Source: Vulgatibacter incomptus_A
GTDB taxonomy: Bacteria; Myxococcota; Myxococcia; Myxococcales; Vulgatibacteraceae
Length of the DNA: 64,000 bases
NCBI GenBank assembly: GCA_040391605.1
Contig: JBEBXK010000004.1
Span: 87,342 to 151,341 of the forward strand
Direction of reading: 5' to 3'
Shown here in pieces: positions 8,310-17,400 of the stretch (its first letter is position 1; the number at the start of each line of letters is the position of its first letter). Below the pieces are notes generated by a model. That model was not told the DNA's origin and ran no database searches. It worked only from the letters and a program-made list of their open reading frames with translations. Position numbers and translations under genes: made by a program.

Positions 8310-9224
8310 TCAGGCGCCGAAATGGTAGGCCGAGAGAGCGACGCCGGCGAAGGTGCCGCGCCAGGCGACGACGCCCTGATCCGCCCCGGCGGCGCCCGCG
8401 ATCACCATCATCGGCAGCAGGTGCTCCTCACGGGGGTGGGCGCGACGCGCCATCGGCGCCTCTTGCCAGCGCTCGAGGAGGCGGTCCCGATCGGCGGGGG
8501 CCGCAGATCCCGCCTCGCGCAGCCAGGCGTCGAAGACCTCCGAGACGTCGCGGGCCCGCGGGCCGAAGTTGCGCAGGTCGTGGTAAGTCATCCCGCTGCC
8601 CATGATGTAGACGCCCTCGTCCCGCAAGGGGGCGAGCGCGCGGCCCATCGCCAGATGGGCGGCCGGGTCGAGGCCCCGCTGGAGCGAGAGCTGCACCGTG
8701 GGCACGTCGGCGTTCGGATAGGCGAGCTTCATGGGGACGAAGGTGCCGTGATCGTAGCCCCGGTCGGGATCGATGCCGGTCTCGATGCCGGCGGCGGCGA
8801 GCCGATCGCGGACGCGGGCCGCGAGGGCGGGATCCCCCGGCGCGGGCCATTGGATCTCGTACGAGACAGGCGGGAAGCCGTAGTAGTCGTAAAGCATCGG
8901 CGGCCGCGCCGACGTAGAGACGGTCGGCCTCGACTCCTCCCAATGCGCGGAGATCACGAGGAGCGCCTTGGGCTTCTCGGCAGGCAGCGGCGCGATCGAG
9001 CGGAGGTAGTCCGCGAGGCCCTCCGTCTCCTCCTTCGTGCCGAAGCCGATGTCGACGAAGGGCCAAGGTCCGCCGCCATGTGGCACGAAGACCACGGGCA
9101 TGCGTTTGCTCGAGCCACCGGCCCCAGGTCCCTCTCCAGCGAGGGAGACGCCGGCCACTCCCGCGGCGCCCAGCGCGAGCCCCCCGACCACCACCTTGCG
9201 TCTGCTGATCCCTTGTCCGTCCAT
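8310..9224 (-). CDS. Class III extradiol dioxygenase, 4,5-DOPA-dioxygenase-like, Tat-exported
   Basis: The product is a LigB/YgiD-type dioxygenase of 304 residues. The expected zinc/iron ligands are visible: H49 in VPHGGGPW, H94 in ISAHWEE, H159 in YDHGTF and H268 in REEHLLPM. The sequence GSGMTYHDLRNF is typical of the 4,5-DOPA dioxygenase branch, which opens catechol rings. An N-terminal SRRKVVVGG followed by a small-residue hydrophobic run looks like a twin-arginine signal, so unlike E. coli YgiD the enzyme may act in the periplasm. The start has AAGGAG at good spacing. It converges with the symporter gene 35 bp away. Confidence 0.85.
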   Translation of the reverse strand: MDGQGISRRKVVVGGLALGAAGVAGVSLAGEGPGAGGSSKRMPVVFVPHGGGPWPFVDIGFGTKEETEGLADYLRSIAPLPAEKPKALLVISAHWEESRPTVSTSARPPMLYDYYGFPPVSYEIQWPAPGDPALAARVRDRLAAAGIETGIDPDRGYDHGTFVPMKLAYPNADVPTVQLSLQRGLDPAAHLAMGRALAPLRDEGVYIMGSGMTYHDLRNFGPRARDVSEVFDAWLREAGSAAPADRDRLLERWQEAPMARRAHPREEHLLPMMVIAGAAGADQGVVAWRGTFAGVALSAYHFGA

Positions 9225-9270
9225 GATGAAGCTCCTTGAACCAAGGCGACCAGCTTAGCTGGACGCCGCG

Positions 9271-9951
9271 ATGACCGCACATGCTCCGCCCCTTTGCACA
9301 CACGCGCCAGACTTCGCCGGGACGAACCGGATGTCGGGGAATCAGACGGTCGCCGCCTGGCGCTTCCGAGGCAGGATCCTTTCGATCAGCCAGGAGAGCT
9401 CCCCGACCCCGATCGACGCATTCGACGCCGCTTCGATGAACTCAGGACCGCGTTGTTGCGGACCGACGAGCCGGCTCCACCTGCTGCGACAAGGTCTCCC
9501 CCCTTCAGAGGCAGCCCCGGCGGACACGGCCAAGGCGCCGAGCACCGTCTCTTCCTCGAACCCCGACGAAGACGACGACGCCCAGCTGGCCGAAGCTCCG
9601 GCGCAGTTCCCCCCGGTGGAGCGCGTGCTCGTCCATACCCGAGGGAAGAACGCGCCCTTCGTCAGCAATCGCGCAGACGAGCTGCTCCGCGATCGCCTGA
9701 TCTCCTCCTTCGACTTCGGCGGCCTCGATTGGCGCGAGCTGTCTCCGCGCCGGGTGGAGGCCGCCATCGAGTCGATCGCTGCGGGAACCTACGACCTCGT
9801 CCTGGCCGCCACCGGATTCCTCCCGCATAAGGAAGACAGCCGGCTCAACCGTGCCTGCCGCAGCGCGGGGGTCCCCTACGTTCGAGTCAATAAGGGCCGC
9901 CCGAAGGCCGTCGAGATGGCCATCGATCGAGAGATGGCCGACCGCCCCTGA
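9271..9951 (+). CDS. DUF2325 domain protein (start uncertain)
   Basis: Residues ~110-226 form a small Rossmann-like domain: VERVLVHTRG at its start, then YDLVLAATGFLPHKED and CRSAGVPYVRVNKGRP. This matches DUF2325, a family of unknown function that often has the pattern hydrophobic strand, H/K-rich loop, then G-x-P strand. The first ~100 residues are low complexity and not recognised, and the true start may be internal (for example near 9331 or later). The protein is probably cytoplasmic. No neighbour suggests a pathway. The minus-strand frame over the first half is not convincing. Confidence 0.6.
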   Translation: MTAHAPPLCTHAPDFAGTNRMSGNQTVAAWRFRGRILSISQESSPTPIDAFDAASMNSGPRCCGPTSRLHLLRQGLPPSEAAPADTAKAPSTVSSSNPDEDDDAQLAEAPAQFPPVERVLVHTRGKNAPFVSNRADELLRDRLISSFDFGGLDWRELSPRRVEAAIESIAAGTYDLVLAATGFLPHKEDSRLNRACRSAGVPYVRVNKGRPKAVEMAIDREMADRP

Positions 9952-9957
9952 CGGCGC

Positions 9958-10230
9958 TCAGGCCGCGACTCGACGGCGTCCGCCGTGGGCGACGAGCCGG
10001 TATAGAAACAGAAGGATCACCGAGCCGACCACAGCGAGGATGAGGCTCCAGAGAGTGAAACCAGTCAATCCCTTCCCGGTGATCGCGCTGCCAATCCAGC
10101 CTCCGAGAAAGCCCCCTGCGATCCCGAGGAGCATCGTGACGATGACGCCGCCCGGCTGCTTGCCCGGCATGATGAGCTTGGCGATCACCCCCGCCAACAA
10201 GCCAATGATGAGCCATGCGATGAAGCCCAT
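9958..10230 (-). CDS. GlsB/YeaQ/YmgE family stress-response membrane protein
   Basis: The 90-residue product has three hydrophobic helices rich in Gly: MGFIAWLIIGLLAGVIAKLI, then a GGVIVTMLLGIAGGFLGGW segment, then WSLILAVVGSVILLFLYR. These are the hallmarks of the transglycosylase-associated/GlsB family, small inner-membrane proteins induced by stress. An upstream extension is possible but rejected, because the ATG at 10230 has a strong AAGGAGG at ideal spacing. It ends 6 bp from the DUF2325 stop (convergent). Confidence 0.9.
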   Translation of the reverse strand: MGFIAWLIIGLLAGVIAKLIMPGKQPGGVIVTMLLGIAGGFLGGWIGSAITGKGLTGFTLWSLILAVVGSVILLFLYRLVAHGGRRRVAA

Positions 10231-10407
10231 GTTTCGCCTCCTTTCCACGCACCTGCGATTCCAAGGTAAGGACTCGCGGAATTCTTGCCCCAAATCGGGG
10301 AGGCGCCCGGACGAGCGATCGCATGTCGATCCAGCGAGGTGCATGACTCAGCGCCCGCTACGATGATCGCCCGAGTTCAGGGCGGAGGCGATCCTCTCAC
10401 TCGAACG

Positions 10408-10512
10408 GGATCCTTCGAGCGTTCGCTCGCCTGCGGCTCGTAGATGCGTGAGCATCGGAGCGCAGCTCTGCGAAGGAGGCGAGTGCACAGTCGGTTTGTT
10501 GGAGGTCCCTCA
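10408..10512 (-). repeat. Composite of two dispersed repeat families, next to a stop codon
   Basis: On the minus strand, directly after the TGA of the lipoprotein gene (10510), the sequence is a degenerate copy of the family seen at 17628-17867 and 24781-24925. It shares GGACCTCCA at the stop-codon end and CTGCGCTCCGATGCTCACGCA further in. It then runs into GAGCCGCAGGCGAGCGAACG, a copy of the second family (see 52608-52840). Confidence 0.6.
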
Positions 10513-11616
10513 GGGCATCCGGGGGCCGACTTGAACGCTGCGGGCGAAGTTGGCCCCATCGGGATCGGTGACCCGGATCTCGAGGGAGCAGTCGTTGCGG
10601 TTGGTCACGATCTCGTACTTGAAGTAGAGCTCGACCTCCTCGCCGGCGAGGCCCGGAGGGAAGGAGCCGGAGGCGGGCGCGCCGCCTTCGAGGAGCGGAT
10701 CGGTGACGAAGTCGCCGCCGCAGTCGGTGGTCCACACGTAGGTCATGGCCGAGGGGGCGGTGGTGGGATCGGGATCGCTCGCGGTCACCCAGAGATAGAT
10801 CGTCCCTGCCTCCGGGCTGACGACGGTGGTGCCGGTGAGCCACATATCGGGGGCTAAGTTGAAGGCCACCGAGAGGTTGGCCGTGCCCCAATCCTCGCCG
10901 ACCATGACGGAGACTCCGACCTCGGCCTTGTTATCTTCCTCGTCGGTGATCACCAGAACGAGCCTCATCTGGCCGGCGACATGGGGCGCGGTCCAGGTGA
11001 GCGTCGCGGTCTGGCCCGCGAAGGTCTCCGGCGCCGAGAAGGTGCCAAACTCGGTGGCGTCGGCAGGCCCCCGGCCGGAGAGGACGAGCGAGCCGATGCC
11101 GCCGCCGCCGTAGACGAGGATGGTGACCGTGCCACCTTGCTGGACCGCCGCCTGGCTGAGTTGCAGACCGTTGAACTGCGGCAGGTGGTGTCTCTCGGGG
11201 ACGGTCACCTGATTCATGATGATCAGCACGGAGACGACGACGTCCTTCTCGATGGAGACGGTCTGGGTGTGTGAGCGATAGATCTCCTCGCCGACGGCGT
11301 CTCGCCCAAACGCGGTCACCTCATAGTCGGCGACGAAGAGCAGATCGCGCACCATCGACCAGGACGTCCCGTTCCCGTCCTGTAACAAGTTGAGCTCGAT
11401 GATCTGGTCGGGCGTGCCGCCGACGGGCAGCAGACGAACCTGGATGTTCTCGACGTCTTCGACGGCGGGACCGGTCCCTAGCGCCGCCGAGCGGACCGTC
11501 ACCTGGATCCCGCCGAAGTCCCCTTCGGATCCCTCGTTCGGATCGTCCGGCGTCCACATACAGCCACCCACGATCGAGGCGACCGCGACAAGAACGAAAA
11601 GCTTCAGGCTCCGCAT
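10510..11616 (-). CDS. Secreted lipoprotein with Ig-like domains
   Basis: The start at 11616 has GGGGAG upstream and gives a lipoprotein signal ending SIVGGC (Cys 19); the longer frame to 11658 lacks one. After the Cys come ~350 residues of beta-rich sequence without a catalytic signature. The segment IQVTVRSAALGTGPAVEDVE followed by YEVTAFGRDAVGEEI looks like a carrier Ig fold. Two later segments (TFAGQTATLTWTAPHVAG and GTTVVSPEAGTIYLWVTASD) resemble PKD/Ig-like modules that often precede ligand-binding regions. It is probably a surface or periplasmic structural protein. A dispersed repeat begins at its stop codon. Confidence 0.7.
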   Translation of the reverse strand: MRSLKLFVLVAVASIVGGCMWTPDDPNEGSEGDFGGIQVTVRSAALGTGPAVEDVENIQVRLLPVGGTPDQIIELNLLQDGNGTSWSMVRDLLFVADYEVTAFGRDAVGEEIYRSHTQTVSIEKDVVVSVLIIMNQVTVPERHHLPQFNGLQLSQAAVQQGGTVTILVYGGGGIGSLVLSGRGPADATEFGTFSAPETFAGQTATLTWTAPHVAGQMRLVLVITDEEDNKAEVGVSVMVGEDWGTANLSVAFNLAPDMWLTGTTVVSPEAGTIYLWVTASDPDPTTAPSAMTYVWTTDCGGDFVTDPLLEGGAPASGSFPPGLAGEEVELYFKYEIVTNRNDCSLEIRVTDPDGANFARSVQVGPRMP

Positions 11617-11885
11617 GATTGACTCCCCGAGGATCGACGGATTCGATGGTTCGAACACCCTACGCTCGTGGGACCCGATGGCTCATAGAGTGGGAGGCTC
11701 ACGCAGGAGGATCAGATGTGTGTATCCGGACGACACGTGGGAGGCAATCCCATACCGCGAGACGCGAGGCGGCGACGGGTTTCGGACTGTCGACTGGCGG
11801 ATACCGGGGCTGTAGTGCGCCTGAGATCCTATGAGAGATGAGAGATCGCCCTCGAGCCCGTGGACGCGCTCCTCTCTCGCGGGCC

Positions 11886-11930
11886 GTGCGCTACGGCTCT
11901 TTCTAGCGTTCGCTCGCCTCCGGCGCGCAG
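11886..11930 (-). repeat. Copy of the GAGGCGAGCGAACG dispersed repeat
   Basis: The minus strand reads CGCCGGAGGCGAGCGAACGC, then TAGAAAGAGCCGTAG. This is nearly identical to the copies at 52608 and 52736. It lies a few bases past the arsC stop codon (11935). The remainder of the 318-bp gap up to 11616 shows no gene. Confidence 0.7.
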
Positions 11931-11934
11931 AGGA

Positions 11935-12282
11935 TCAGTCGAGGATCTCGAGCACCCTCTCCATCGGCCGGCAGAGCCTCGTGCCCTTCGGGCCCACCAC
12001 GATCGGGCGCTCGATCAGGATCGGATGTTCGATCATGAAGTCGATGAGCTGGTCGTCGCTCCACTTGGGATCGGCGAGGCCCAGCTCATCGTAGAGATCC
12101 CCCTTCCGGCGGATCAGCTCCCGTGGGGCCATCTCCATCTCGTCGAGCAGGCGCACGAGCTCATCGCGGGTCGGCGGATCCTTCAGATATTCGATCACCT
12201 TCGGCTCCAAGCCGCGCTCCTGCAGGAGGGCCAGGGTCTTGCGTGAGGTGCCACAATTCGGGTTGTGATAGATCGTCGTCAT
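11935..12282 (-). CDS. arsC: Arsenate reductase, glutaredoxin-linked ArsC family
   Basis: The 115-residue product is a thioredoxin-fold ArsC with catalytic Cys10 in NPNCGTSRKTL. The arginine-bearing segment ELIRRKGDLYDEL and the conserved ERPIVV motif near the C-terminus supply the arsenate-binding arginines of the E. coli enzyme. Family members reduce arsenate to arsenite with glutathione/glutaredoxin; some relatives of this short type (YffB/ArsC-like) have other roles. The start at 12282 matches the family N-terminus; the much longer open frame upstream is a shadow of the desaturase gene. No arsenite pump or ArsR is adjacent, so it is not a classical ars operon. Confidence 0.85.
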   Translation of the reverse strand: MTTIYHNPNCGTSRKTLALLQERGLEPKVIEYLKDPPTRDELVRLLDEMEMAPRELIRRKGDLYDELGLADPKWSDDQLIDFMIEHPILIERPIVVGPKGTRLCRPMERVLEILD

Positions 12283-12396
12283 CGGACGATTATTGCAGGA
12301 TCGACGAGGATTGCACCTCTCTCCGCGGGCCGAGAACTTCTCGAAGGGCAGAGAAAGGGATAGAGCATCGTTCACACCCTGGGGAGCTGTTGACGC

Positions 12397-13422
12397 ATGC
12401 ATGAGACCAACCGGACGCGATGGGTCCTCGACGCGACGAAGGAGTTTGCGAAGGCCAGCGATCTGCGGGCGTCGTTTCAGGTCACGACCACTCTCGCCGC
12501 CCTCGTCGCCACCCTCTTCCTCGCCCGGGCGGTAGCGCTCCCGATCTCGCCGGTGCTTTTGCCGCTCCTCGCAGGGCTCGTGATCCGGATCTTCGTCCTG
12601 CAGCACGACTGCGGCCATAAGAGCCTCTTCGCCGGGGGGAGGGTCAACGATCTATGCGGGCTGCTCCTCTCCTTCGTCACGGGGGTGCCTTACGATGCGT
12701 GGCGCACCGAGCATAACTGGCATCACGCGAACCAGGGCAAGCTCAGCCATCGCGGGGTCGACATGATGAACAGCCCCCTCACGGTAGAGGAGGCCGCCGC
12801 GGATCCAGCCCGGGCGCGGCAGCGGCAGGAGAAGACCACGCTGCGCAATGTCCTGGTGGTCGGCGCGTGGTCGCTCCTGGTCGAGCGCAAGCATTGGCGG
12901 GCCTTCTTCCAGTTCCGTCCGTCATTCCGCTGGCCCGTCGGCGGGCGGGCGCGGATCATTCGCGGGCTCCTGGCGACCCTCGCCGGCCACCTGCTCTGGA
13001 ACCTCATCATCTTCCGGATCCTGGGACTGGCCGGCTGGGCGGCGGTCTTCGTCCCTTCGATGTTCGCCGCCGCCGCCATCGGGAGCTATCTCTTCTGGAT
13101 CCAGCACAACTTCGAGCATAGCTGGCATGCGGACGACGAGAGGTGGACCTTCGCCAGCGTGGGTCTCGAGGGATCGAGCTATCTACGCCTGGGCAGGACC
13201 TTGCGCTGGTTCACAGCGGACATCGGCCTCCACCACGTCCATCACCTCAACTCACGGATCCCCAACTACCGGCTCGAGGCGGCGCGCATCGCCATCCCCG
13301 CCCTCGCCGCGATCCGACCGCTCTCCGCCGAGGATCGGCGCCGATCCTTCACCCACATCTTCTGGGACGCCAGGGCCCGACGCATGGTGCCACCCGCCGA
13401 GCGCCTCGCGAGCCCGCGATGA
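12397..13422 (+). CDS. Membrane fatty acid desaturase
   Basis: The 341-residue membrane protein carries the three histidine boxes of the di-iron desaturases: HDCGH (70-74), HNWHH (106-110) and HHVHH (279-283). Hydrophobic pairs lie before the first and between the second and third boxes. It would introduce a double bond into acyl chains of lipids, with electrons from ferredoxin or a reductase not encoded here. The third box context LHHVHHLNSRIPNYRL is typical of acyl-lipid (DesA/delta-12-like) desaturases. The gene is followed 37 bp later by cdsA on the same strand, so the two may form a phospholipid-related operon. Confidence 0.9.
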   Translation: MHETNRTRWVLDATKEFAKASDLRASFQVTTTLAALVATLFLARAVALPISPVLLPLLAGLVIRIFVLQHDCGHKSLFAGGRVNDLCGLLLSFVTGVPYDAWRTEHNWHHANQGKLSHRGVDMMNSPLTVEEAAADPARARQRQEKTTLRNVLVVGAWSLLVERKHWRAFFQFRPSFRWPVGGRARIIRGLLATLAGHLLWNLIIFRILGLAGWAAVFVPSMFAAAAIGSYLFWIQHNFEHSWHADDERWTFASVGLEGSSYLRLGRTLRWFTADIGLHHVHHLNSRIPNYRLEAARIAIPALAAIRPLSAEDRRRSFTHIFWDARARRMVPPAERLASPR

Positions 13423-13459
13423 GCCCGCGCTCCGAGACCCCATACGACAGGAGGTCCCC

Positions 13460-14404
13460 TTGGAGCTCCTGCTGATCGCCGGCGTCGGCCTCGAGGGCGG
13501 GGTGCTGACGATCTACGTCGTGACCGCGACCCTCCTCGTCGCTGCCACGACGGTGCCGCGGCTCACGCTCCGTCAGCGGGGCGTCGATCTCTCGGACTAC
13601 CACCACAGGATCCGATCCTGGTGGTGGGTGATCGGCAGCCTCATGGTGGCGATCGCCCTCGGCCCCGCCGGCATCCTCGCCCTCTTCTTCGGCGTGAGCG
13701 TCCTCGCGCTTCGGGAGTACCTGGCCCTCCTCCCCACCAGGCTCGGACCCCGGCTCGAGGGCTGTGCGTACGCGGCGATCGTCGTGCAATACCTCCTGAT
13801 CGCCGTGGGGTTGCGGGGGCAGCTCCTGGCGGCGCTGCCGGTGGGCCTGACCTTCCTCGCCCCCTTCCTCGTCCTCGCCTTGGGCAAGGCGGAGGACTTC
13901 CTCACGCAGCTCGGCCAGCTCTATTGGGGTGTCATCCTCGCCGGATGGAGCGTGAGCCACGTGGCCGCCCTCGCCGTGCTGCCGCCCGGCGGCGGGCTCG
14001 AAGCCGGAGGCAAGCAGCTCGTGAGCAGCCTGCTCTTCCTCGTGCTGGTGAACGACGCGATGCAATACGTCTGGGGAAGGCTCGTCGGCCGTCACCCCAT
14101 CGCGCCCAGGATCTCCCCCAGGAAGACCTGGGAAGGTTTCGTGGGTGGCGTCCTGACCACGGCAGCGCTCTCCGGCCTCTTCGTGCCGCTCCTCCTCCCC
14201 CTCTCTGTCTCGACCTGCCTGCTGCTGGGCGGGCTGATCGGAGCCGGCGGCTTCCTCGGCGATCTGGTCGTCTCCGCGATCAAACGTCAGGTTGGAGTGA
14301 AGGACACGGGCACTCTTCTCCCGGGCATGGGCGGGATCTTCGATCGAGTCGATAGCCTGGTGCTGACGGCGCCGCTCTTCTTCCACGTACTCACCGTCAT
14401 TTGA
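13460..14404 (+). CDS. cdsA: Phosphatidate cytidylyltransferase
   Basis: The start is TTG at 13460, preceded by AGGAGG six bases earlier; no ATG fits. The 314-residue product has about eight membrane helices and the CdsA signature near the C-terminus: ISPRKTWEGFVGG, then GDLVVSAIKRQVGVKD and PGMGGIFDRVDSL, which hold the metal and CTP-binding residues. It makes CDP-diacylglycerol from phosphatidate and CTP, the branch point for bacterial phospholipids. It lies directly downstream of the desaturase. Other CdsA paralogues may exist in the genome, so this one may be specialised. Confidence 0.9.
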   Translation: MELLLIAGVGLEGGVLTIYVVTATLLVAATTVPRLTLRQRGVDLSDYHHRIRSWWWVIGSLMVAIALGPAGILALFFGVSVLALREYLALLPTRLGPRLEGCAYAAIVVQYLLIAVGLRGQLLAALPVGLTFLAPFLVLALGKAEDFLTQLGQLYWGVILAGWSVSHVAALAVLPPGGGLEAGGKQLVSSLLFLVLVNDAMQYVWGRLVGRHPIAPRISPRKTWEGFVGGVLTTAALSGLFVPLLLPLSVSTCLLLGGLIGAGGFLGDLVVSAIKRQVGVKDTGTLLPGMGGIFDRVDSLVLTAPLFFHVLTVI

Positions 14405-14406
14405 CT

Positions 14407-14452
14407 AAGAGTTCGTGGGGAAACTCATAGACTCTGCGCTTCGGAGGCGAAC
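14407..14452 (+). repeat. Partial copy of the dispersed AGAGTTCGTG...GGAGGCGA repeat
   Basis: Just after the cdsA TGA, the sequence AGAGTTCGTGGGGAAACTCA and then GACTCTGCGCTTCGGAGGCG parallels the second family's leading hairpin and body at 52711-52760. It is degenerate and lies between the convergent cdsA and RND pump genes, where a terminator would be expected. Confidence 0.5.
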
Positions 14453-14463
14453 CCCGCCCTCCT

Positions 14464-17400
14464 CTACCCGGCCAACGCGAAGCCATCGCGATCGGCGTCG
14501 GCGGTTACCCGGCGATCGTGCCGGTCGCGCAGATGGTGAACCCATGAGTAGAAGGTGGGGAGGGCCAGCAGCGTGAACGCTGTAGAGGTGAGCAGGCCGC
14601 CGATCATCACGATGGCCAGCGGCCTCTCGATCTCGGTGCCGTGGAAGCGGAGGACGAGGAGGGGCAGCAAACCGAGGATGGCGGTGGAGGCTGTGAGCAG
14701 CTTCGGTCGCACCCTGCCTATGCAGGCTTCGTGGAGCGCGGTGTCGAAGGGCTTGCCGGAGGCGACGAGGGCGCGCGTCTGGGTGACGAGGACCAGGCCG
14801 TTCTGGACGGCGATCCCGAAGAGGCCGATCAAGCCGACGAGGGAGGAGACGTTCCAGGTCTCGCCGGCGATCCATAGGGCGAGGATGCCTCCGACGAAGG
14901 CGTCGGGGAGGGTCGCCAGGATCACCAGCGTGTCGGAGACCGATCCCAACGCGAGGTAGAGGAGGAGGAAGACCAGGACCACGGCGATGCCGATGGCGTA
15001 GGCCAGCGAGCGGGACGCTCGGGCCTGGCTCTCCACCTTGCCGCCGACGTCGACGAAGTAGCCCGCCGGCATGGGCAGCTCACGATCGATGCGCTCCTTG
15101 AGCTCCCGTGCCGTCCCATGCAGATCCCGCCCCGATACACTTGCCTCCACCGCGATGCGCCGGCTCCCCGCCTCCCGGCGGATCGCCCCGGGCCCGAAGG
15201 TCTGCTCCACCGTCGCCACCTGTCCCAAGGGGATGCGATTCCCGTCGGGCCCGTCGATGAGGAGGGAGCGGATCGCGTTCGCGTCGCCGCGCCGATCGTC
15301 CTGCAAGCGCACCACCAGATCGAAGCGGCGCTGCCCCCGCCACACCTCGCCGACCGTCTCACCCACCAGGCCGATCCGCAGGGCGCGGATGGCGTCGGCG
15401 GGCGTGAGCCCCACCCTTGCGAGGGCCGGTCGGTCGACCTCGACGAGGATCTGCGGGAGCCCGGCGAGCTCCTCCACCCGCAGGTCCTCCACGCCGTCGA
15501 CCCCCTCGGCGATCTCCCGAACCCCAGCGGCGAGCCGCTCCAGCTCGTCCAGCTCCGGGCCGAAGACGCGGACGGAGAGATCGGCGGGCGAGCCCCCTAG
15601 CCCCTCGTCGATCCGCATCCCCAGCGGCGTCGTGAATAGCGTGAGCACTCCTGGCACCGCCTCGAGCTCCTCCCGCATCGACGCCGTGAGCGCCTCCACC
15701 GATCGCGAACGATCGCGGCGCAGGACGACGAGGACGTCGGAGATCGTATGAGGCATCGGATCCTCGGTCCGCTCGGAGCGCCCGGTCCGCCGGATCACCT
15801 CCTCGACCTCGGGGTAGGTGCGCAGGACGTCCTCGACCTGATGGTTGAGGCGATCGACCTGCTCGAGAGACGCCTCCGACGGGATGACGGTCTGCAGGAG
15901 CAACGCACCCTCGTCCAGGGCCGGCATGAAGTCCGCTCCCAGCCGAAGCCCGATGACCACCGCGGGGATGGTGACGGCGAGGGCGAGCATCCGCACCAGG
16001 CCGGCGTGTCGCATCGCCGCGTCGAGGGCAGGCTCGTAGAGGCGCTTCACCCATCGGATGATCCGAACGTCGTCCTCGCCCCCCGCGACCCGACGGGGCC
16101 GGAGAAAGAGCGCGGAGGCCACGGGCGTGAGGGTGAGGGCCAGGACCAGCGCCGCGATCATCGACGCGATGACGGCGCCCGCGAGGGGCGCGTACATCCG
16201 GCCCTCGATGCCGCTCATGCCATAGAGAGGCAGGAAGACCGCGATCACGATGAAGGTCGCGAAGGCGATGGGCCGCCCCATCTCCACCGCCGCCTCCACC
16301 GTCTGCCGTCGGCGAGCCTGTGGCGTAGACGTGCCGTGGATGCGGTGGACGACGTTCTCGACGACGATGATGGAGGCGTCGACGAGCAGGCCCACGGCGA
16401 TGGCGAGGCCACCGAGGGTCATCGAGTTCAGGCCGACCGCCCCCTGCTTCAGGAGCAGGCCGGCGATGGCGATGGAGAGGGGGATGGTCAAGGTGACCAG
16501 CCAGGCCGCCCTGGCGTTCCCGAGGAGGAGGAAGAGGACCAGGATCACGAGGATCGCGCCGATGAGGATGGCGCGGGTCACGCCACCGAGAGAGTCCCGG
16601 ACGAGGTCGGATTGATCGTAGGCGACGCGCAGCTTCACCCCCTCCGGCATGCTCCGCTGCAGCTCGTCCAACGCCGCGCGGACGCCCTCGGCCACCTGCA
16701 CGGTGTCGGCGCCGAATTGCTTCGCGACCCGGGCGCTCACGATCTCCCCTTCGAGTCCGTGGGCCATGCCCCGCCTCGGCGCCGGCCCCTCGCGCACGTC
16801 CGCCACATCCGAGAGCAAGACGGGGGTGGGTCCCCGCGTCGAGACCAGCACGGCGCCGATCTCCGCCGGATGCTCCGCCCGACCCACGGCCCGCACGTTC
16901 CACTCGATGGAGCCCATGGTGAGGATCCCGCCGGAGGCGTTGAGGTTGGATCCCTCCACCGCCTCCAAGACCTCGTCCAGGGTCACGCCCCTCGCGATCA
17001 TCCGATCGGGATCGAGCTGGACCTGGAGCTGCCGCAGGAAGCCGCCGAGGATCTCCACCGAGGCGACGCCGGGGACCGCCAGGAGGCGGTTGTGGATCTC
17101 GAACTCCGCGAGGTCCCGCAGGGTGAGCAGGTCGACGCTCCCGGCCTCCGCCTCCAGGGTGAGCTCCATCACCTCGTTGAGCCTGCCGGTGAGGCTCGAG
17201 ATCAGCGGCGGCTCCGACCCGGGCGGGAGCGTCGGCGCGACCTGCGACACCCGCTCGGTGACGAGCTGCCGGGAGCGGAAGTAGTCGGAGTCGGGATCGA
17301 ACTCGACGGTGACCTGGGAGACACCGAGGTGGTTCACCGATCGGATCCGCCGCGTGTCCGGGAGGCCGGCGAGCGCGGTCTCCATGGGGATCGCGATGCT

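Noticed and set aside
9342..9767. Minus-strand frame overlapping the DUF2325 gene
   Set aside because: Its C-terminus looks mildly protein-like, but it has no domain, and the plus strand carries a recognisable DUF2325 domain over most of the same bases.
10231..10344. Longer start for the GlsB/YeaQ protein
   Set aside because: The extension is Arg-rich and unlike the family; the ATG at 10230 has an ideal AAGGAGG.
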